This document shows, one piece after another, positions 40,966-52,262 of a stretch of 55,312 nucleotides of DNA (within the stretch, counting starts at the first letter, position 1; every line of letters begins with the position of its first letter). Location of the stretch: positions 1 through 55,312 of the forward strand of contig CACZZQ010000013.1 in NCBI GenBank assembly GCA_902785695.1, read 5' to 3'. Source of the stretch: an uncultured Prevotellaceae bacterium. Its GTDB lineage: Bacteria; Bacteroidota; Bacteroidia; Bacteroidales; Bacteroidaceae. A model generated the notes under the pieces. It was not told the DNA's origin, did not search any database, and was given only the letters and a program-made list of their open reading frames with translations. The translations under genes and the position numbers were made by a program.

Positions 40966-42167
40966 CTCTTCTCGTCTTTGTGAATGCCGTAATAAACACG
41001 GAGTGGGGTAGAGCTGACCTTGATGAAGCCCTTGGCCTCGTCAGCAGTCCATCCGGTCTGGGTCTCGCCATACTCGCCGAGCTTAGACTTCGTGAGGTCG
41101 TTGGCAGAGTCGATGCCTACGGTCTCGAAACCATAAGGACGGAGTTTAAGGATGGCGGTACCGGTGACGTTGCGCTGTGAAGAGGTGAGCATAGCCTCGA
41201 TATCGGGCATGACGGGCTCCAGGTACTGACTCTCGTGGAGGAACATACCGTACCAGTTGGCCACCTGATCCTTCCAGTACTGCTGCCACTTAGAGAGGGT
41301 TGACTTCTCCAGCAGGCGGTGAGCCTCGATGATAAGCTTTGGAGCAGCGGCCTCGAAGCCTACACGACCCTTGATACCGATGATGGTGTCGCCCACGTTG
41401 GCATCGCGACCGATGGCGTAGCTGGCACCAATCTCCTCAATCTTCTGGATGGCTTTGATGCGGTCGTCGAACTTCTCGCCGTTCACGGCTACTATCTCAC
41501 CTTTGTCGAAGGTAATCTTCAGCAGAGCCTCGTTCTCCTTGGCTGTGACGTGCTTCAGGTAAGCCTCCTCGGGCAGACCCTGTGTGGGGTCAAGCAGCTC
41601 GCCACCGCAGATACTGGTGCCCCAGATACCTACGTTATAAGAGTACTTTAGCTTGGTGAAGTCAGCGAAGAAACCGTGCTCATTGAGGAAGTCAACCTCC
41701 TCCTTACGGGTGAGCTTCTTATCTCGGGTCAGCGTGATGATTTCCACACCGGGAGCCATCACGAGGAAGGTCATATCGAAGCGGATTTGGTCGTTGCCAG
41801 CACCCGTAGAGCCGTGTGCGATAGCATCGGCACCAATCTCGTTGGCATAGCGGGCAATGGCGATAGCCTGGAAGATACGCTCGCTGCTAACAGATATGGG
41901 ATAGCAGTTGTTACGCAGCACATTGCCGAAAATCATGTATTTCAACGACTTGGCATAGTATTCCTGCGTCACGTCGAGGGTCACATATTTCACAGCACCC
42001 AATTTATAGGCGTTTTCCTCGTTCTTCTTCAGCTGTTCAGCACTGAAACCGCCGGTATTGGCGCAGGCTGCATATACTTCGTACCCGTCTTGGGCCAGTT
42101 TCATCACGGTGTAGGAGGTGTCGAGTCCTCCAGAGAATGCTACAACGACTTTTTTCTTGTTACTCAT
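40962..42167 (-). CDS. argG: Argininosuccinate synthase
   Basis: The 401-residue ATP-dependent enzyme joins citrulline and aspartate. The N-terminal ATP loop reads VVVAFSGGLDTSYTVMKLAQ. IAHGSTGAGNDQIRFDM and GRVGFEAAAPKLIIEAH are further family blocks. It lies between the GNAT gene and argC in the arginine operon. Confidence 0.94.
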   Translation of the reverse strand: MSNKKKVVVAFSGGLDTSYTVMKLAQDGYEVYAACANTGGFSAEQLKKNEENAYKLGAVKYVTLDVTQEYYAKSLKYMIFGNVLRNNCYPISVSSERIFQAIAIARYANEIGADAIAHGSTGAGNDQIRFDMTFLVMAPGVEIITLTRDKKLTRKEEVDFLNEHGFFADFTKLKYSYNVGIWGTSICGGELLDPTQGLPEEAYLKHVTAKENEALLKITFDKGEIVAVNGEKFDDRIKAIQKIEEIGASYAIGRDANVGDTIIGIKGRVGFEAAAPKLIIEAHRLLEKSTLSKWQQYWKDQVANWYGMFLHESQYLEPVMPDIEAMLTSSQRNVTGTAILKLRPYGFETVGIDSANDLTKSKLGEYGETQTGWTADEAKGFIKVSSTPLRVYYGIHKDEKR

Positions 42168-42206
42168 TTTTTTATTTTTTTTACTTTTTTACCCTTTTAC
42201 TCCTTC

Positions 42207-42827
42207 TTATCCCTTTTGCTGCTCTTCTAATTCTTGTAAGTATTTGATGCGCGACAGTACTTCGTCGGGCAACTTAACAGGCAGATGTTCTGTGGGGTCG
42301 AAAAGCATGGCAGTGCAGATGCAGAACTTACGGTTGCGTTCGCGCAGAACGGGGTAGTTGACACATCCCTCACAACCCTTCCAGAAAGCTTCATCGTCGG
42401 TCAGGTCGGCAAAGGTGACGGGCTGATAGCCCAGTGCAGTGTTCATCTTCATCACGGCAGCACCACTGGTCAGCGAGAAGATCTTGGCGTGAGGCCAACG
42501 GGTGCGAGCAAGCGTGAAGGTCATGTCCTTGATACGCTTGGCGATGTGCAGGCCGCGGAAATCGGGATGGACTATCAGACCTGATGTCGTGACGTACTGC
42601 TGGTTTTCCCATGTCTCTATGTAACTGAAGCCAGCAAAGCGTCCGTCTTTCGTCAGTGCGATGACGGCCTTGGCCTCGAACATCTTTTTCGCCAGGTATT
42701 CATGGGTTCGCTTGGCTATACCTGTGCCGCGTACTTTCGCTGCTTCTGCAATAGTTTCTAAAATGGTATCTACATATTTCTCGTGCTCAGGACACGCAAC
42801 GAGGACTTCTATATCTTCTTTCTCCAT
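42207..42827 (-). CDS. GNAT acetyltransferase of the arginine operon
   Basis: The 206-residue protein has a GNAT core: AVIALTKDGRFAGFSYIE, then LIVHPDFRGLHIAKRIKDMT with the R/Q-x-x-G-x-A-like acyl-CoA loop. A C-terminal extension carries several cysteines (CEGC and CICTAM). It lies between argR and argG. In Bacteroidetes the usual ArgA is missing, and GNAT proteins in this position are candidates for the N-acyl (acetyl or succinyl) glutamate synthase; that role is inferred from context only. Confidence 0.8.
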   Translation of the reverse strand: MEKEDIEVLVACPEHEKYVDTILETIAEAAKVRGTGIAKRTHEYLAKKMFEAKAVIALTKDGRFAGFSYIETWENQQYVTTSGLIVHPDFRGLHIAKRIKDMTFTLARTRWPHAKIFSLTSGAAVMKMNTALGYQPVTFADLTDDEAFWKGCEGCVNYPVLRERNRKFCICTAMLFDPTEHLPVKLPDEVLSRIKYLQELEEQQKG

Positions 42828-42834
42828 ATTCTTT

Positions 42835-43311
42835 TTATTTCATATTAGGAATGACTGCTTTCAGAGCTTCGGTCACTTCCTTGTGGCTCACACCTTCTTT
42901 TATCACGATAAAGATATTGTCATCGCCGGCTATGGTTCCTAATATCTCAGGGATGTCGCTGCGGTCAATGTTCCAGGCTATGGCACTGGCGTAGCCCGGA
43001 CGGGTCTTGATGACACCCATATTGCCGGAAAAGTGAATGCTGATGAAGCCAGGAATCTGCATCATTTCTCGGACAGAAGAGTGTGTGCTCACCCGTTTGT
43101 ACATCGACTCGTTGGGCAGCACATAGACATAGTTGCCGCTCATGGTGGCTGCCTTGGCTACCTTCAGTTGTTTCAAATCGCGGCTCAGCGTGGCTTGCGT
43201 GAGGTTGAACCCTTCGTTTTGCAGGGCATTCAAAAGCTCTTCCTGGCTGCCCATCTGCTGGCTTGAGATAATCAGTCTCAGAGCTTCTAATCTATTCTTC
43301 TTATCCTTCAT
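42835..43311 (-). CDS. argR: Arginine repressor
   Basis: The protein has 158 residues from the ATG at 43311. Upstream in-frame codons lie beyond the -7 box and are not used. The N-terminal winged helix reads LIISSQQMGSQEELLNALQN and LTQATLSRDLKQLKV. The C-terminal domain has GTIAGDDNIFIVI with the GTIAGDD motif that binds arginine and forms hexamers. It represses arginine genes when arginine is abundant and is first in its operon, so autoregulation is likely. Confidence 0.93.
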   Translation of the reverse strand: MKDKKNRLEALRLIISSQQMGSQEELLNALQNEGFNLTQATLSRDLKQLKVAKAATMSGNYVYVLPNESMYKRVSTHSSVREMMQIPGFISIHFSGNMGVIKTRPGYASAIAWNIDRSDIPEILGTIAGDDNIFIVIKEGVSHKEVTEALKAVIPNMK

Positions 43312-43339
43312 CTTGGTATATTTATTCAAATCTGCGGTG

Positions 43340-43371
43340 CAAAAGTACAAAGATTCTTGCATATAACCAAA
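43340..43371 (-). promoter_or_regulatory. Promoter of the argR operon
   Basis: On the minus strand TTTG (43368-43371) and TACTTTTG (43340-43347) are separated by 20 nt. The leader to argR is about 25 nt. Confidence 0.7.
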
Positions 43372-43383
43372 TTTTTATGCATA
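43358..43383. promoter_or_regulatory. Candidate ArgR operator
   Basis: TGCATA (43358-43363) and TATGCA (43376-43381) form an AT-rich dyad overlapping the -33 element. ARG boxes are AT-rich palindromic half-sites of this kind, so this is a reasonable site for ArgR autorepression. The Bacteroidetes ArgR motif could not be checked here. Confidence 0.35.
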
Positions 43384-43403
43384 TTCTTTGGCGTTGTGTA
43401 TAA

Positions 43404-43437
43404 AAAAAGATGTGCTCCATGAAGAACACATCTTTTT
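43404..43437 (-). terminator. Terminator of the rpoBC operon
   Basis: AAAAAGATGTG (43404-43414) pairs perfectly over 11 bp with CACATCTTTTT (43427-43437). It lies about 25 nt downstream of the rpoC stop. Confidence 0.82.
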
Positions 43438-43461
43438 CGTCGTATTTTAAGTAATAAAAAC

Positions 43462-46400
43462 TTATTTTTCTTCGATTACAGGCTCGTTGGCAAAGTCGAG
43501 CACGTTCTTGCGGTTGGCTTGCATTCGCTCGTAGTCTTCCTTTGAGCCAACGATAATCTTTTCGAACTCGCGCAGACCGGTACCGGCAGGAATCAGGTGA
43601 CCGCAGATGACGTTCTCCTTCATACCCTCCAAATAGTCCTGCTTACCGCGGATAGCAGCCTCGTTGAGCACCTTCGTGGTCTCCTGGAACGATGCAGCCG
43701 ACATGAACGACTTGGTCTGCAGAGCTGCACGGGTGATACCCTGCAGAATCTGAGTTGACGTTGCGGGTACAGCATCACGCACCTGAACGGTACGCAGGTC
43801 GCGGCGCTTCAGTGAGGTGTTCTCGTCGCGCAGACGGCGGGCGGTAACAATCTGACCCTTCTGCAGTGTCTCAGAGTCACCAGCATCGGTAACCACCTTC
43901 TTACCCCAGATACGGTCGTTCTCCTCAGCGAAGTCGAGCTTGTCGATGATGTCGTTCTCGAGGAATGATGTGTCTCCTGGGTCGTTGATCATCACCTTGC
44001 GCATCATCTGACGTACAATAATCTCGAAGTGCTTGTCGTTGATCTTGATACCCTGCAGACGATACACGTCCTGAACCTCGTTGACGATATACTCCTGAAC
44101 AGCGGTGGGACCCTTGATGGCGAGAATGTCGCTCGGGGTGATAGCACCGTCAGAGAGAGGTGTACCGGCACGTACGGCATCATGCTCCTGTACCAGAATC
44201 TGCTTAGACAGTGAAACGAGATATTTGCGCTGGTCGCCTGTCTTGGAGGTAACGATAATCTCACGGTTACCACGCTTAACCTTACCCATGGTGACCTCAC
44301 CGTCGATTTCACTGACGATAGCGGGGTTGGATGGGTTACGAGCCTCGAAGAGCTCGGTAACACGAGGCAGACCGGCGGTAATATCACCACCCTTGGCAGC
44401 TGCACGAGGAATCTTGACGAGGGTCTCACCAGTCTTCACGGTCTGGCCGTCCTCAACTACTACGTGACCACCCACAGGGAAGTTATAGGTGCCTATCTTC
44501 TCACCGTTAGCATCGATGATGTCGCAGGTAGGAACCTTGGTCTTATCCTTAGACTCGGTTACGATCTTTTCTGTCAGACCGGTGGTTTCGTCGGTCTCGG
44601 CACGGAAGGTAACACCTTCGATAACATCGTTGAACTTCAGCGTACCGGCATACTCGGTAACGATAACGGCGTTGAAGGGATCCCACTGGGCAATCTTCTC
44701 GCCCTTGCTGACTACCTCGCCATTCTTAAAGTAGAGTGAAGAACCGTAAGGCACGTTGACCGTTGACAGAACAATCTTGGTGTTGGGGTCAACGAAACGC
44801 ATTTCACCCAGACGGCTCACTACCATCTCGCAGTCGCGACCATCCTCGTCGAACGGAACGGTACGAACCTCTTCCATCTCGATGCGGGCCGACTCGTATT
44901 TGCAGACGATGGTGGCATTGGCAGCTGCGTTGGCAGCCACACCACCGGCGTGGAACGTACGAAGAGTAAGCTGAGTACCTGGCTCACCGATAGCCTGAGC
45001 GGCAATAACACCAACGGCCTCACCCTTCTGTACCATGCGGCGGGTAGCCAGGTTGCGACCGTAGCACTTACGGCAAACACCCTTCTTCGACTCACAGGTG
45101 AGCACTGAGCGAATCTCAACCATCTCAATCTCGGCCTTCTCAATCTCCTCAGCCAGAGGCTCTGTGATTTCCTCACCGGCAGGTACAATTACCTCACCAG
45201 TCTTGGGGTTCACCACGTCGTGAACGCTGACACGACCCAGGATGCGCTCAGCGAGAGAAGAGATTACCTCGTCGCCGCTCTTTAGAGCTGTGCACTCCAA
45301 ACCACGCAGTGTACCGCAGTCTTCCTCGTTGATGATCACATCGTGAGAGACATCAACCAGACGACGGGTCAGATAACCTGCGTCGGCGGTCTTCATAGCG
45401 GTATCGGCAAGACCCTTACGAGCACCGTGAGTAGAGATAAAGTATTCGAGCACTGACATACCCTCCTTAAAGTTAGAAAGGATAGGATTCTCAATAATCT
45501 GGTGTCCCTCGGCACCGGCTTTCTGAGGCTTGGCCATCAGACCACGGATACCTGACAACTGCTTAATCTGGTCCTTACTACCACGGGCACCGGAGTCTAG
45601 CATCATGAATACAGCGTTGAAGCCCTGGTCGGCCTCGGTCATCTCCTTCATCAGGATGTTACCAATATCATTATTAACGTGGGTCCAAGTATCGATAACC
45701 TGGTTGTAACGCTCGTTGTCGGTGATGAAACCCATATTATAGTTGTCGGTAATCTGCTGTACCTCTTCATTACCCTTGGCGATAAGCTCGGCCTTCTCCT
45801 TAGGAATAATAATATCGTCGAGGTTGAACGACAGACCGGCCAGATAAGCCATGCGGTAACCCAGGTTCTTGATACCATCGAGGAACTCGCAAGCCTCGGC
45901 GAAACCTACGTTCTTAATAACGTCGGCAATGATGTCGCGCAGACTCTTCTTAGAGATGACCTTATTAACAAAGCCTACCTCCTTAGGAACGATGCCATTC
46001 ACGATGACACGACCTACAGAGGTCTCTACCTGATGACGAACCTTGATGCCATCCACCACGTCGTCGATCATCACTTTTACTTGGGCGTGCAGGTCGCACT
46101 TACCCTCGTTATGGGCAATGATAGCCTCCTCAGGACCGTAGAATGAGAGTCCCTCACCCTTGGCACCTGGACGAATCTTGGTGATATAGTACAGACCGAG
46201 CACCATATCCTGTGAAGGAACGGTGATAGGTGCACCATTGGCTGGATTCAGAATGTTATGGCTCTGGAGCATCAGCAGCTGAGCCTCGAGGATAGCCTCA
46301 TTTGACAAGGGGAGGTGAACAGCCATCTGGTCACCGTCGAAGTCGGCGTTGAACGCGGTACATGCCAGTGGGTGCAGCTGAATAGCCTTACCCTCGATGA

Positions 46401-47793
46401 GCTTAGGTTGGAAGGCCTGAATACCCAGACGGTGCAGTGTTGGTGCACGGTTCAGCAGTACGGGATGACCCTTCATGACGTTCTCCAGGATGTCCCAGAT
46501 AACTGGCTCACGACGGTCAACGATCTTCTTGGCACTCTTCACGGTCTTCACGATGCCGCGCTCAATGAGCTTACGGATGATGAATGGCTTGTAGAGCTCG
46601 GCAGCCATCAGTTTAGGCAGACCGCACTCACCCATCTTCAACTCAGGACCTACGACGATAACCGAACGGGCTGAGTAGTCCACACGCTTACCGAGCAAGT
46701 TCTGACGGAAACGACCCTGCTTACCCTTCAGTGAGTCAGAGAGTGACTTCAAAGGACGGTTGCTGTCGCTCTTCACAGCACTTGACTTACGGCTGTTGTC
46801 GAAGAGTGAGTCAACGGCTTCCTGAAGCATACGCTTCTCGTTACGCAGAATCACCTCAGGAGCATGAATCTCCATCAAACGCTTCAGACGGTTGTTACGG
46901 ATAATCACACGACGATAGAGGTCGTTCAGGTCGGAGGTGGCGAAACGACCACCATCCAGGGGAACGAGAGGACGCAACTCAGGAGGAGTTACGGGCAGTA
47001 TCTTCATAATCATCCACTCAGGACGGTTGATTCCTTTCTCAACTGATGAACGGAAAGCCTCTACTACCTGCAGGCGCTTCAGAGCTTCGTTCTTACGCTG
47101 CTGTGAAGAGTCGGTGTTGGCGCGGTCGCGCAGTTCGTATGACAGTGAGTCGAGGTCGAGCTGCTGAAGTAGGTCATAGATGGCCTCGGCACCCATCTTG
47201 GCAACGAATTTGTTGGGATCGCTATCCTCCAGATAGTAATTGTCTTCCGACAGCTGGTTATCCAATATGTCGTTGTACTCTTCCTCTGAGAGCAGATCGA
47301 ACTTCTGCGAACCCAGCAGAGGATTGCCCTCTGCATCCTTGCGACCCTCGAGCACACCTGGCTGAATCACCACGTAGCGTTCGTAGTAGATGATTGCATC
47401 AAGCTTCTTGGTGGGAAGTCCCAGCAGGTAGCCAATCTTGTTGGGCAGGCTGCGGAAATACCAGATGTGGGCAATGGGCACTACCAACTCGATGTGTCCG
47501 CTACGCTCACGACGCACCTTCTTCTCAGTTACCTCAACACCGCAACGGTCGCAGACGATACCCTTGTAACGGATGCGCTTGTACTTACCGCAGGCGCACT
47601 CATAGTCCTTGGTAGGGCCAAAGATACGCTCGCAGAACAGACCGTCGCGCTCGGGCTTGTAGGTACGGTAGTTGATGGTCTCAGGCTTGGTGACCTCACC
47701 AAATGAACTCTCAAGGATCTGCTCGGGTGAAGCAAGTCCGATGGTTATCTTGGTGAAGTTATTCTTTGTCTTTGAATCTTTCTTGAAAGCCAT
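43462..47793 (-). CDS. rpoC: RNA polymerase beta' subunit
   Basis: The 1443-residue protein. The N-terminal zinc site [20 protein letters not shown] and the catalytic magnesium motif [14 protein letters not shown] are present. A second zinc-site pattern ([17 protein letters not shown]) lies near residue 890. The bridge-helix/trigger-loop block ([16 protein letters not shown]) is intact. Together with rpoB it forms the polymerase core. The gap to rpoB (85 nt) consists of repeats. Confidence 0.97.
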   Translation of the reverse strand: MAFKKDSKTKNNFTKITIGLASPEQILESSFGEVTKPETINYRTYKPERDGLFCERIFGPTKDYECACGKYKRIRYKGIVCDRCGVEVTEKKVRRERSGHIELVVPIAHIWYFRSLPNKIGYLLGLPTKKLDAIIYYERYVVIQPGVLEGRKDAEGNPLLGSQKFDLLSEEEYNDILDNQLSEDNYYLEDSDPNKFVAKMGAEAIYDLLQQLDLDSLSYELRDRANTDSSQQRKNEALKRLQVVEAFRSSVEKGINRPEWMIMKILPVTPPELRPLVPLDGGRFATSDLNDLYRRVIIRNNRLKRLMEIHAPEVILRNEKRMLQEAVDSLFDNSRKSSAVKSDSNRPLKSLSDSLKGKQGRFRQNLLGKRVDYSARSVIVVGPELKMGECGLPKLMAAELYKPFIIRKLIERGIVKTVKSAKKIVDRREPVIWDILENVMKGHPVLLNRAPTLHRLGIQAFQPKLIEGKAIQLHPLACTAFNADFDGDQMAVHLPLSNEAILEAQLLMLQSHNILNPANGAPITVPSQDMVLGLYYITKIRPGAKGEGLSFYGPEEAIIAHNEGKCDLHAQVKVMIDDVVDGIKVRHQVETSVGRVIVNGIVPKEVGFVNKVISKKSLRDIIADVIKNVGFAEACEFLDGIKNLGYRMAYLAGLSFNLDDIIIPKEKAELIAKGNEEVQQITDNYNMGFITDNERYNQVIDTWTHVNNDIGNILMKEMTEADQGFNAVFMMLDSGARGSKDQIKQLSGIRGLMAKPQKAGAEGHQIIENPILSNFKEGMSVLEYFISTHGARKGLADTAMKTADAGYLTRRLVDVSHDVIINEEDCGTLRGLECTALKSGDEVISSLAERILGRVSVHDVVNPKTGEVIVPAGEEITEPLAEEIEKAEIEMVEIRSVLTCESKKGVCRKCYGRNLATRRMVQKGEAVGVIAAQAIGEPGTQLTLRTFHAGGVAANAAANATIVCKYESARIEMEEVRTVPFDEDGRDCEMVVSRLGEMRFVDPNTKIVLSTVNVPYGSSLYFKNGEVVSKGEKIAQWDPFNAVIVTEYAGTLKFNDVIEGVTFRAETDETTGLTEKIVTESKDKTKVPTCDIIDANGEKIGTYNFPVGGHVVVEDGQTVKTGETLVKIPRAAAKGGDITAGLPRVTELFEARNPSNPAIVSEIDGEVTMGKVKRGNREIIVTSKTGDQRKYLVSLSKQILVQEHDAVRAGTPLSDGAITPSDILAIKGPTAVQEYIVNEVQDVYRLQGIKINDKHFEIIVRQMMRKVMINDPGDTSFLENDIIDKLDFAEENDRIWGKKVVTDAGDSETLQKGQIVTARRLRDENTSLKRRDLRTVQVRDAVPATSTQILQGITRAALQTKSFMSAASFQETTKVLNEAAIRGKQDYLEGMKENVICGHLIPAGTGLREFEKIIVGSKEDYERMQANRKNVLDFANEPVIEEK

Positions 47794-47796
47794 ATT

Positions 47797-47827
47797 TCAA
47801 TTCTTAATTCTTAATTCTTAATTCTTT
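47797..47827. repeat. Period-7 array (AATTCTT) between rpoB and rpoC
   Basis: Three to four AATTCTT-type 7-mers. A different hairpin-rich stretch follows up to 47875 (CGGCGTTCCGCC, then GCGGCAAAGCCGAGCGC). Confidence 0.7.
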
Positions 47828-47878
47828 TAGTCGGCGTTCCGCCTTTGTAAAAGCGGCAAAGCCGAGCGCTTAATTTCA

Positions 47879-50800
47879 TCAGTCGAGAGTTACGCTTAGT
47901 CCGAGACCACGCAACTCGTGCAGCAGCACGTTGAGTGACTCGGGGATGCCTGGGGTTGGCATGGGCTCACCCTTAACGATAGCCTCGTATGCCTTTGAGC
48001 GACCTACGGTATCGTCTGACTTGATGGTCAGAATCTCCTGAAGCACGTGGCTGGCACCAAAGGCCTCCAGTGCCCAGACTTCCATCTCACCAAAACGCTG
48101 ACCACCGAACTGGGCCTTACCACCGAGAGGCTGCTGAGTAATCAAGCTGTACGGACCGATGGAACGGGCGTGCATCTTGTCCTCAACCATGTGACCGAGT
48201 TTCAAGAAGTAGGTGATACCTACGGTAGCTGGCTGGTCGAAACGCTCACCTGTCTCACCATCATAGAGGTGGGTAGAGCAGAGACGGGGCAGACCGGCCT
48301 TATCAGTCCATGCTGCGAGGTCATCAAGCTTGGCACCGTCAAAGATAGGTGTTGCGAACTTCACACCGAGACGCTTACCAGCAGCACCGAGGATGGCCTC
48401 GAAGATCTGACCGAGGTTCATACGAGAAGGCACACCTAACGGGTTCAGTACCAAGTCAACGGGACGTCCATCCTCAAGGAACGGCATATCCTCCTGACGT
48501 ACCACCTTAGAGACGATACCCTTGTTGCCGTGACGACCGGCGAGCTTATCACCCACGCCAATCTTACGCTTTTTGGCAACATATACCTTAGCCATCTGTA
48601 GGATGCCTGAAGGCAGCTCGTCACCGATGGTGATGGCAAACTTCTTACGCTTCATCTCAGCATCGAGTAGCTTGAATTTCTTCATGTAATTGATGATGAG
48701 TTTACCAATCAACTCGTTCTTGTGCTCATCGTTGGTCCACTTGCTGGTCTGGATATCACCGTACTCCAGGTTCTTCAGTGCCGTTATGGTGAACTTGGAT
48801 CCCTTAGAGATAATCTCTGCACCTGTGTAGTCCTTCACGCCCTGTGAGGTCTTACCCTTGGTGAGTTCCATCAGCTTGTCTACCAGAATATCCTTCAGGT
48901 CGTCTACCTTTGCCTGGTACTCCTCGTCGATCTTAGCCAGCACGATCTTATCCTGCTGCTTGGTCTGACGGGTCTTGATAGCACGTGCGAAGAGTTTCTT
49001 GTCAATGATGACACCGCTCAAAGAGGGGTTGGCCTTCAGTGAAGAATCCTTCACGTCACCAGCCTTGTCACCGAAGATGGCGCGCAGCAGCTTCTCCTCT
49101 GGTGAGGGATCGCTCTCTCCCTTAGGTGAAATCTTACCAATCAGGATGTCACCGGGTTCTACGCGGGCACCGACACGGATAACACCGTTCTCGTCGAGGT
49201 CTTTGGTAGCCTCTTCGCTGACATTAGGAATATCAGAAGTGAACTCTTCCATACCACGCTTGGTCTCACGAACATCGAGTGAGTACTCATCGACGTGGAC
49301 AGAAGTCAGCACATCCTCACGAACGATACGCTCGTTAAGCACGATGGCATCCTCGTAGTTGTAACCCTTCCAAGGCATATAAGCCACCAGCAGGTTACGA
49401 CCCAGTGCCAGTTCACCGTCTTCAGTAGCATAACCCTCAGTCAGGATGTCTCCCTTCTTCACGCGCTGTCCCTTGTTGCAGATAGGACGCAGGTCGATGG
49501 TCATGTTCTGGTTGGTACGACGGAACTTAGGAATACGGTATTCCTTCATGGCGGGTTCGAAGCTGACGAACTCCTCGTCTTCCGTGCGATCGTAGAGGAT
49601 ACGGATTGTGGTAGCGTCAACATAGTCAATCACACCGTCACCTTCGGCGGTCACCATCGTACGTGAATCTTCACATACCTGCTTCTCAATACCAGTACCT
49701 ACGATAGGTGCCTCGTTGTGGAGCAGAGGAACAGCCTGGCGCATCATGTTCGATCCCATCAGTGCTCGGTGAGCATCGTCGTGCTCCAAGAAAGGAATGA
49801 GCGATGCAGCGATAGAGGCAATCTGTTGGGGAGATACATCCATGAGGTTGACATCAGTGGGAGGCACCACGGGGAAATCGGCATCCTGACGGCATTTTAC
49901 AACCGGACGGATGAACGTACCATCGTCGTTCAGAGGTGCGTTACCCTGACCGATAATGTAGTTCTCTTCTTCCTCAGCCGTGAGGTATACGATACCGTCA
50001 TCATTCAGGTTGGCTATACCGTTCTCCACCTTACGGTATGGTGTCTCGATGAAGCCCAGCTCATTGATCTTTGCATAGACACAAAGAGAAGAGATCAGAC
50101 CGATGTTAGGTCCTTCAGGACTCTCAATAGGACACAGACGACCGTAGTGTGTGTAGTGTACGTCACGAACCTCGAAACCGGCGCGTTCACGACTCAGACC
50201 GCCAGGACCCAGTGCAGAGAGACGACGCTTGTGGGTTACTTCGGCCAGTGGGTTTGTCTGGTCCATGAACTGTGACAGCGGGTTGGTGCCGAAGAACGAG
50301 TTGATAACACTTGAAATCGTCTTGGCGTTGATCAGGTCCATCGGGGTGAACACCTCGTTATCACGGACATTCATTCGCTCGCGGATGGTGCGGCTCATAC
50401 GGGCCAGACCGATAGAGAACTGATTAGACAGCTGCTCACCCACGGTGCGTACACGACGGTTCGACAGGTGGTCGATATCGTCAACGGCAGCCTTCGAGTT
50501 GATCAGCTGGATGAGATACTTGATAATCTCAATGATATCTTCTTTGGTCAGGACACGGACATCCATTTCGGTGTCAAGTCCCAACTTCTTATTAATACGG
50601 TAGCGGCCTACGTCGCCCAGGTCGTAACGCTTGTCAGAGAAGAACAGGTTCTGGATTACCTCACGTGCGCTGGCATCGTCGGCAGGGTCTGCATTGCGCA
50701 GCTGGCGGTAGATGTAGAGCACAGCCTCCTTCTCAGAGTTACTGGGGTCTTTGGCCAGGGTGTTGAAGATGATACTGAAGTCCTGGGCCACTGCTTCGTC

Positions 50801-51691
50801 CTTGTGAACAAGGATGGTGGCTGCACCGCTCTCCAGAATGTCCATGAGGTTGTCCTCGGTAATCTCGGTCTCACGGTCCATGATGACCTCGTTACGCTCA
50901 ATAGACACCACTTCACCGGTATCCTCATCAACGAAGTCCTCGTTCCAACTCTTCAGCACACGGGCGGCGAGCTTGCAGCCGATGACTTCTTTCAATGCCT
51001 TCTTGTTGACCTTTACTTCCTCGGCCAGGTCGAAGATCTGCAGAATGTCCTTATCGGTCTCGAAACCGATGGCACGAAGCAGGGTTGTTACGGGCAACTT
51101 CTTCTTACGGTCGATGTAAGCATACATCACGTTGTTGATGTCCGTTGCAAACTCAATCCACGAACCCTTGAAAGGAATGATACGGGCAGAATAGAGCAGA
51201 GAGCCGTTGGCATGAACGCTCTGTCCGAAGAATACACCGGGTGAACGGTGCAACTGTGATACCACAACACGCTCGGCACCGTTGATGACGAATGTGCCGT
51301 TAGCCGTCATGTAGGGAATGGGACCGAGGAATACGTCCTGAATCACTGTACCGAAATCCTCATGGTCGGGGTCTGTGCAATACAGTTTCAGTTTGGCCTT
51401 CAGGGGTACACTATAGGTCAGGCCACGCTCCAAACACTCGTCAATGGTATAGCGTGGCGGGTCGATATAGTAATCCAGGAACTCAAGCACGAAGTTATTA
51501 CGCGTATCGGTGATAGGGAAGTTCTCGGCGAACACCTTATACAGACCGTCGTTCTTGCGTTCTTCAGGCGGTGTGTCCAACTGTAGGAAGTCTTTGAAAG
51601 ACTTTAATTGCACATCGAGGAAATCTGGGAGTGGCATGGGATTCTTGACACTGCCAAAGTTTACTCTGTTGTCTATTACTTTTGAAGTCAT
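47879..51691 (-). CDS. rpoB: RNA polymerase beta subunit
   Basis: The 1270-residue protein. The rifampicin region reads [20 protein letters not shown] and [20 protein letters not shown], with Asp, His and Ser at the classical positions, so no common resistance change is visible. [20 protein letters not shown] and [18 protein letters not shown] are further family blocks. The start [13 protein letters not shown] fits the family. An attenuator-like hairpin precedes it. Confidence 0.97.
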   Translation of the reverse strand: MTSKVIDNRVNFGSVKNPMPLPDFLDVQLKSFKDFLQLDTPPEERKNDGLYKVFAENFPITDTRNNFVLEFLDYYIDPPRYTIDECLERGLTYSVPLKAKLKLYCTDPDHEDFGTVIQDVFLGPIPYMTANGTFVINGAERVVVSQLHRSPGVFFGQSVHANGSLLYSARIIPFKGSWIEFATDINNVMYAYIDRKKKLPVTTLLRAIGFETDKDILQIFDLAEEVKVNKKALKEVIGCKLAARVLKSWNEDFVDEDTGEVVSIERNEVIMDRETEITEDNLMDILESGAATILVHKDEAVAQDFSIIFNTLAKDPSNSEKEAVLYIYRQLRNADPADDASAREVIQNLFFSDKRYDLGDVGRYRINKKLGLDTEMDVRVLTKEDIIEIIKYLIQLINSKAAVDDIDHLSNRRVRTVGEQLSNQFSIGLARMSRTIRERMNVRDNEVFTPMDLINAKTISSVINSFFGTNPLSQFMDQTNPLAEVTHKRRLSALGPGGLSRERAGFEVRDVHYTHYGRLCPIESPEGPNIGLISSLCVYAKINELGFIETPYRKVENGIANLNDDGIVYLTAEEEENYIIGQGNAPLNDDGTFIRPVVKCRQDADFPVVPPTDVNLMDVSPQQIASIAASLIPFLEHDDAHRALMGSNMMRQAVPLLHNEAPIVGTGIEKQVCEDSRTMVTAEGDGVIDYVDATTIRILYDRTEDEEFVSFEPAMKEYRIPKFRRTNQNMTIDLRPICNKGQRVKKGDILTEGYATEDGELALGRNLLVAYMPWKGYNYEDAIVLNERIVREDVLTSVHVDEYSLDVRETKRGMEEFTSDIPNVSEEATKDLDENGVIRVGARVEPGDILIGKISPKGESDPSPEEKLLRAIFGDKAGDVKDSSLKANPSLSGVIIDKKLFARAIKTRQTKQQDKIVLAKIDEEYQAKVDDLKDILVDKLMELTKGKTSQGVKDYTGAEIISKGSKFTITALKNLEYGDIQTSKWTNDEHKNELIGKLIINYMKKFKLLDAEMKRKKFAITIGDELPSGILQMAKVYVAKKRKIGVGDKLAGRHGNKGIVSKVVRQEDMPFLEDGRPVDLVLNPLGVPSRMNLGQIFEAILGAAGKRLGVKFATPIFDGAKLDDLAAWTDKAGLPRLCSTHLYDGETGERFDQPATVGITYFLKLGHMVEDKMHARSIGPYSLITQQPLGGKAQFGGQRFGEMEVWALEAFGASHVLQEILTIKSDDTVGRSKAYEAIVKGEPMPTPGIPESLNVLLHELRGLGLSVTLD

Positions 51692-51711
51692 ATATATTTT
51701 GTTTATTATTC

Positions 51712-51761
51712 CTAGTGATTCTAGTCGTACTAGTCAGACTAGTAGAACTAGTTTTGACTAG
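51712..51761. repeat. CTAGT nonamer array between rplL and rpoB
   Basis: CTAGTGATT, CTAGTCGTA, CTAGTCAGA, CTAGTAGAA, CTAGTTTTGA, CTAG: five to six units with a 9-10 nt period. Confidence 0.75.
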
Positions 51762-51776
51762 AAAAGACAAAGAAAA

Positions 51777-51809
51777 GGTTAGGAACCCTCTACTGGAGAG
51801 TTCCTAACC
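51777..51809 (-). terminator. Attenuator-like hairpin between rplL and rpoB
   Basis: GGTTAGGAAC (51777-51786) pairs perfectly with GTTCCTAACC (51800-51809), with an inner TCT/AGA. On the transcribed strand it is followed by CCTTTTCTTTGTCTTTT. Partial termination in this gap, which sets the ratio of ribosomal protein to polymerase mRNA, is known for E. coli rplL-rpoB; a similar role here is inferred. Confidence 0.7.
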
Positions 51810-51832
51810 AAATGTTATTGTTGGTTTCTGAA

Positions 51833-52210
51833 TTACTTCAGCTCAACTACGGCACCAGCAGCCTCGATAGCCTTCTTCAGGTTCTCAGCCTCTTCCTTGC
51901 TCAGACCTTCCTTCACGGTAGCGGGAGCACCGTCAACCAGATCCTTAGCTTCCTTCAGACCAAGACCGCAAGCTTCCTTAACAGCCTTTACTACCTGTAG
52001 CTTGTTTGCGCCAGTCTCCTTCAGGATTACATCGAAAGAAGACTTCTCTTCAACTGCCTCAGCAGCAGCTGCAGCAGGACCAGCAGCTACAGCAACGGCT
52101 GCAGCAGCAGGCTCAATTCCGTACTCGTCCTTCAGGACTGTTGCCAACTCGTTAACTTCTTTTACAGTAAGGTTTACCAACTCTTCTGCAATAGCTTTGA
52201 TATCTGCCAT
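51833..52210 (-). CDS. rplL: Ribosomal protein L7/L12
   Basis: The 125-residue stalk protein has an N-terminal dimerisation helix, an Ala-rich hinge ([20 protein letters not shown]) and the C-terminal domain ([20 protein letters not shown]) that recruits translation factors. It lies after rplJ. Confidence 0.97.
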   Translation of the reverse strand: MADIKAIAEELVNLTVKEVNELATVLKDEYGIEPAAAAVAVAAGPAAAAAEAVEEKSSFDVILKETGANKLQVVKAVKEACGLGLKEAKDLVDGAPATVKEGLSKEEAENLKKAIEAAGAVVELK

Positions 52211-52262
52211 TTTTATTTAAATTTTTTAATTGTTTTTAATGTTAATGTTATTTACTTTTCGC

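Noticed and set aside
50210-50290. Rifampicin-resistance mutation in rpoB
   Set aside because: The classical Asp, His and Ser positions carry the residues usual for susceptible bacteria.
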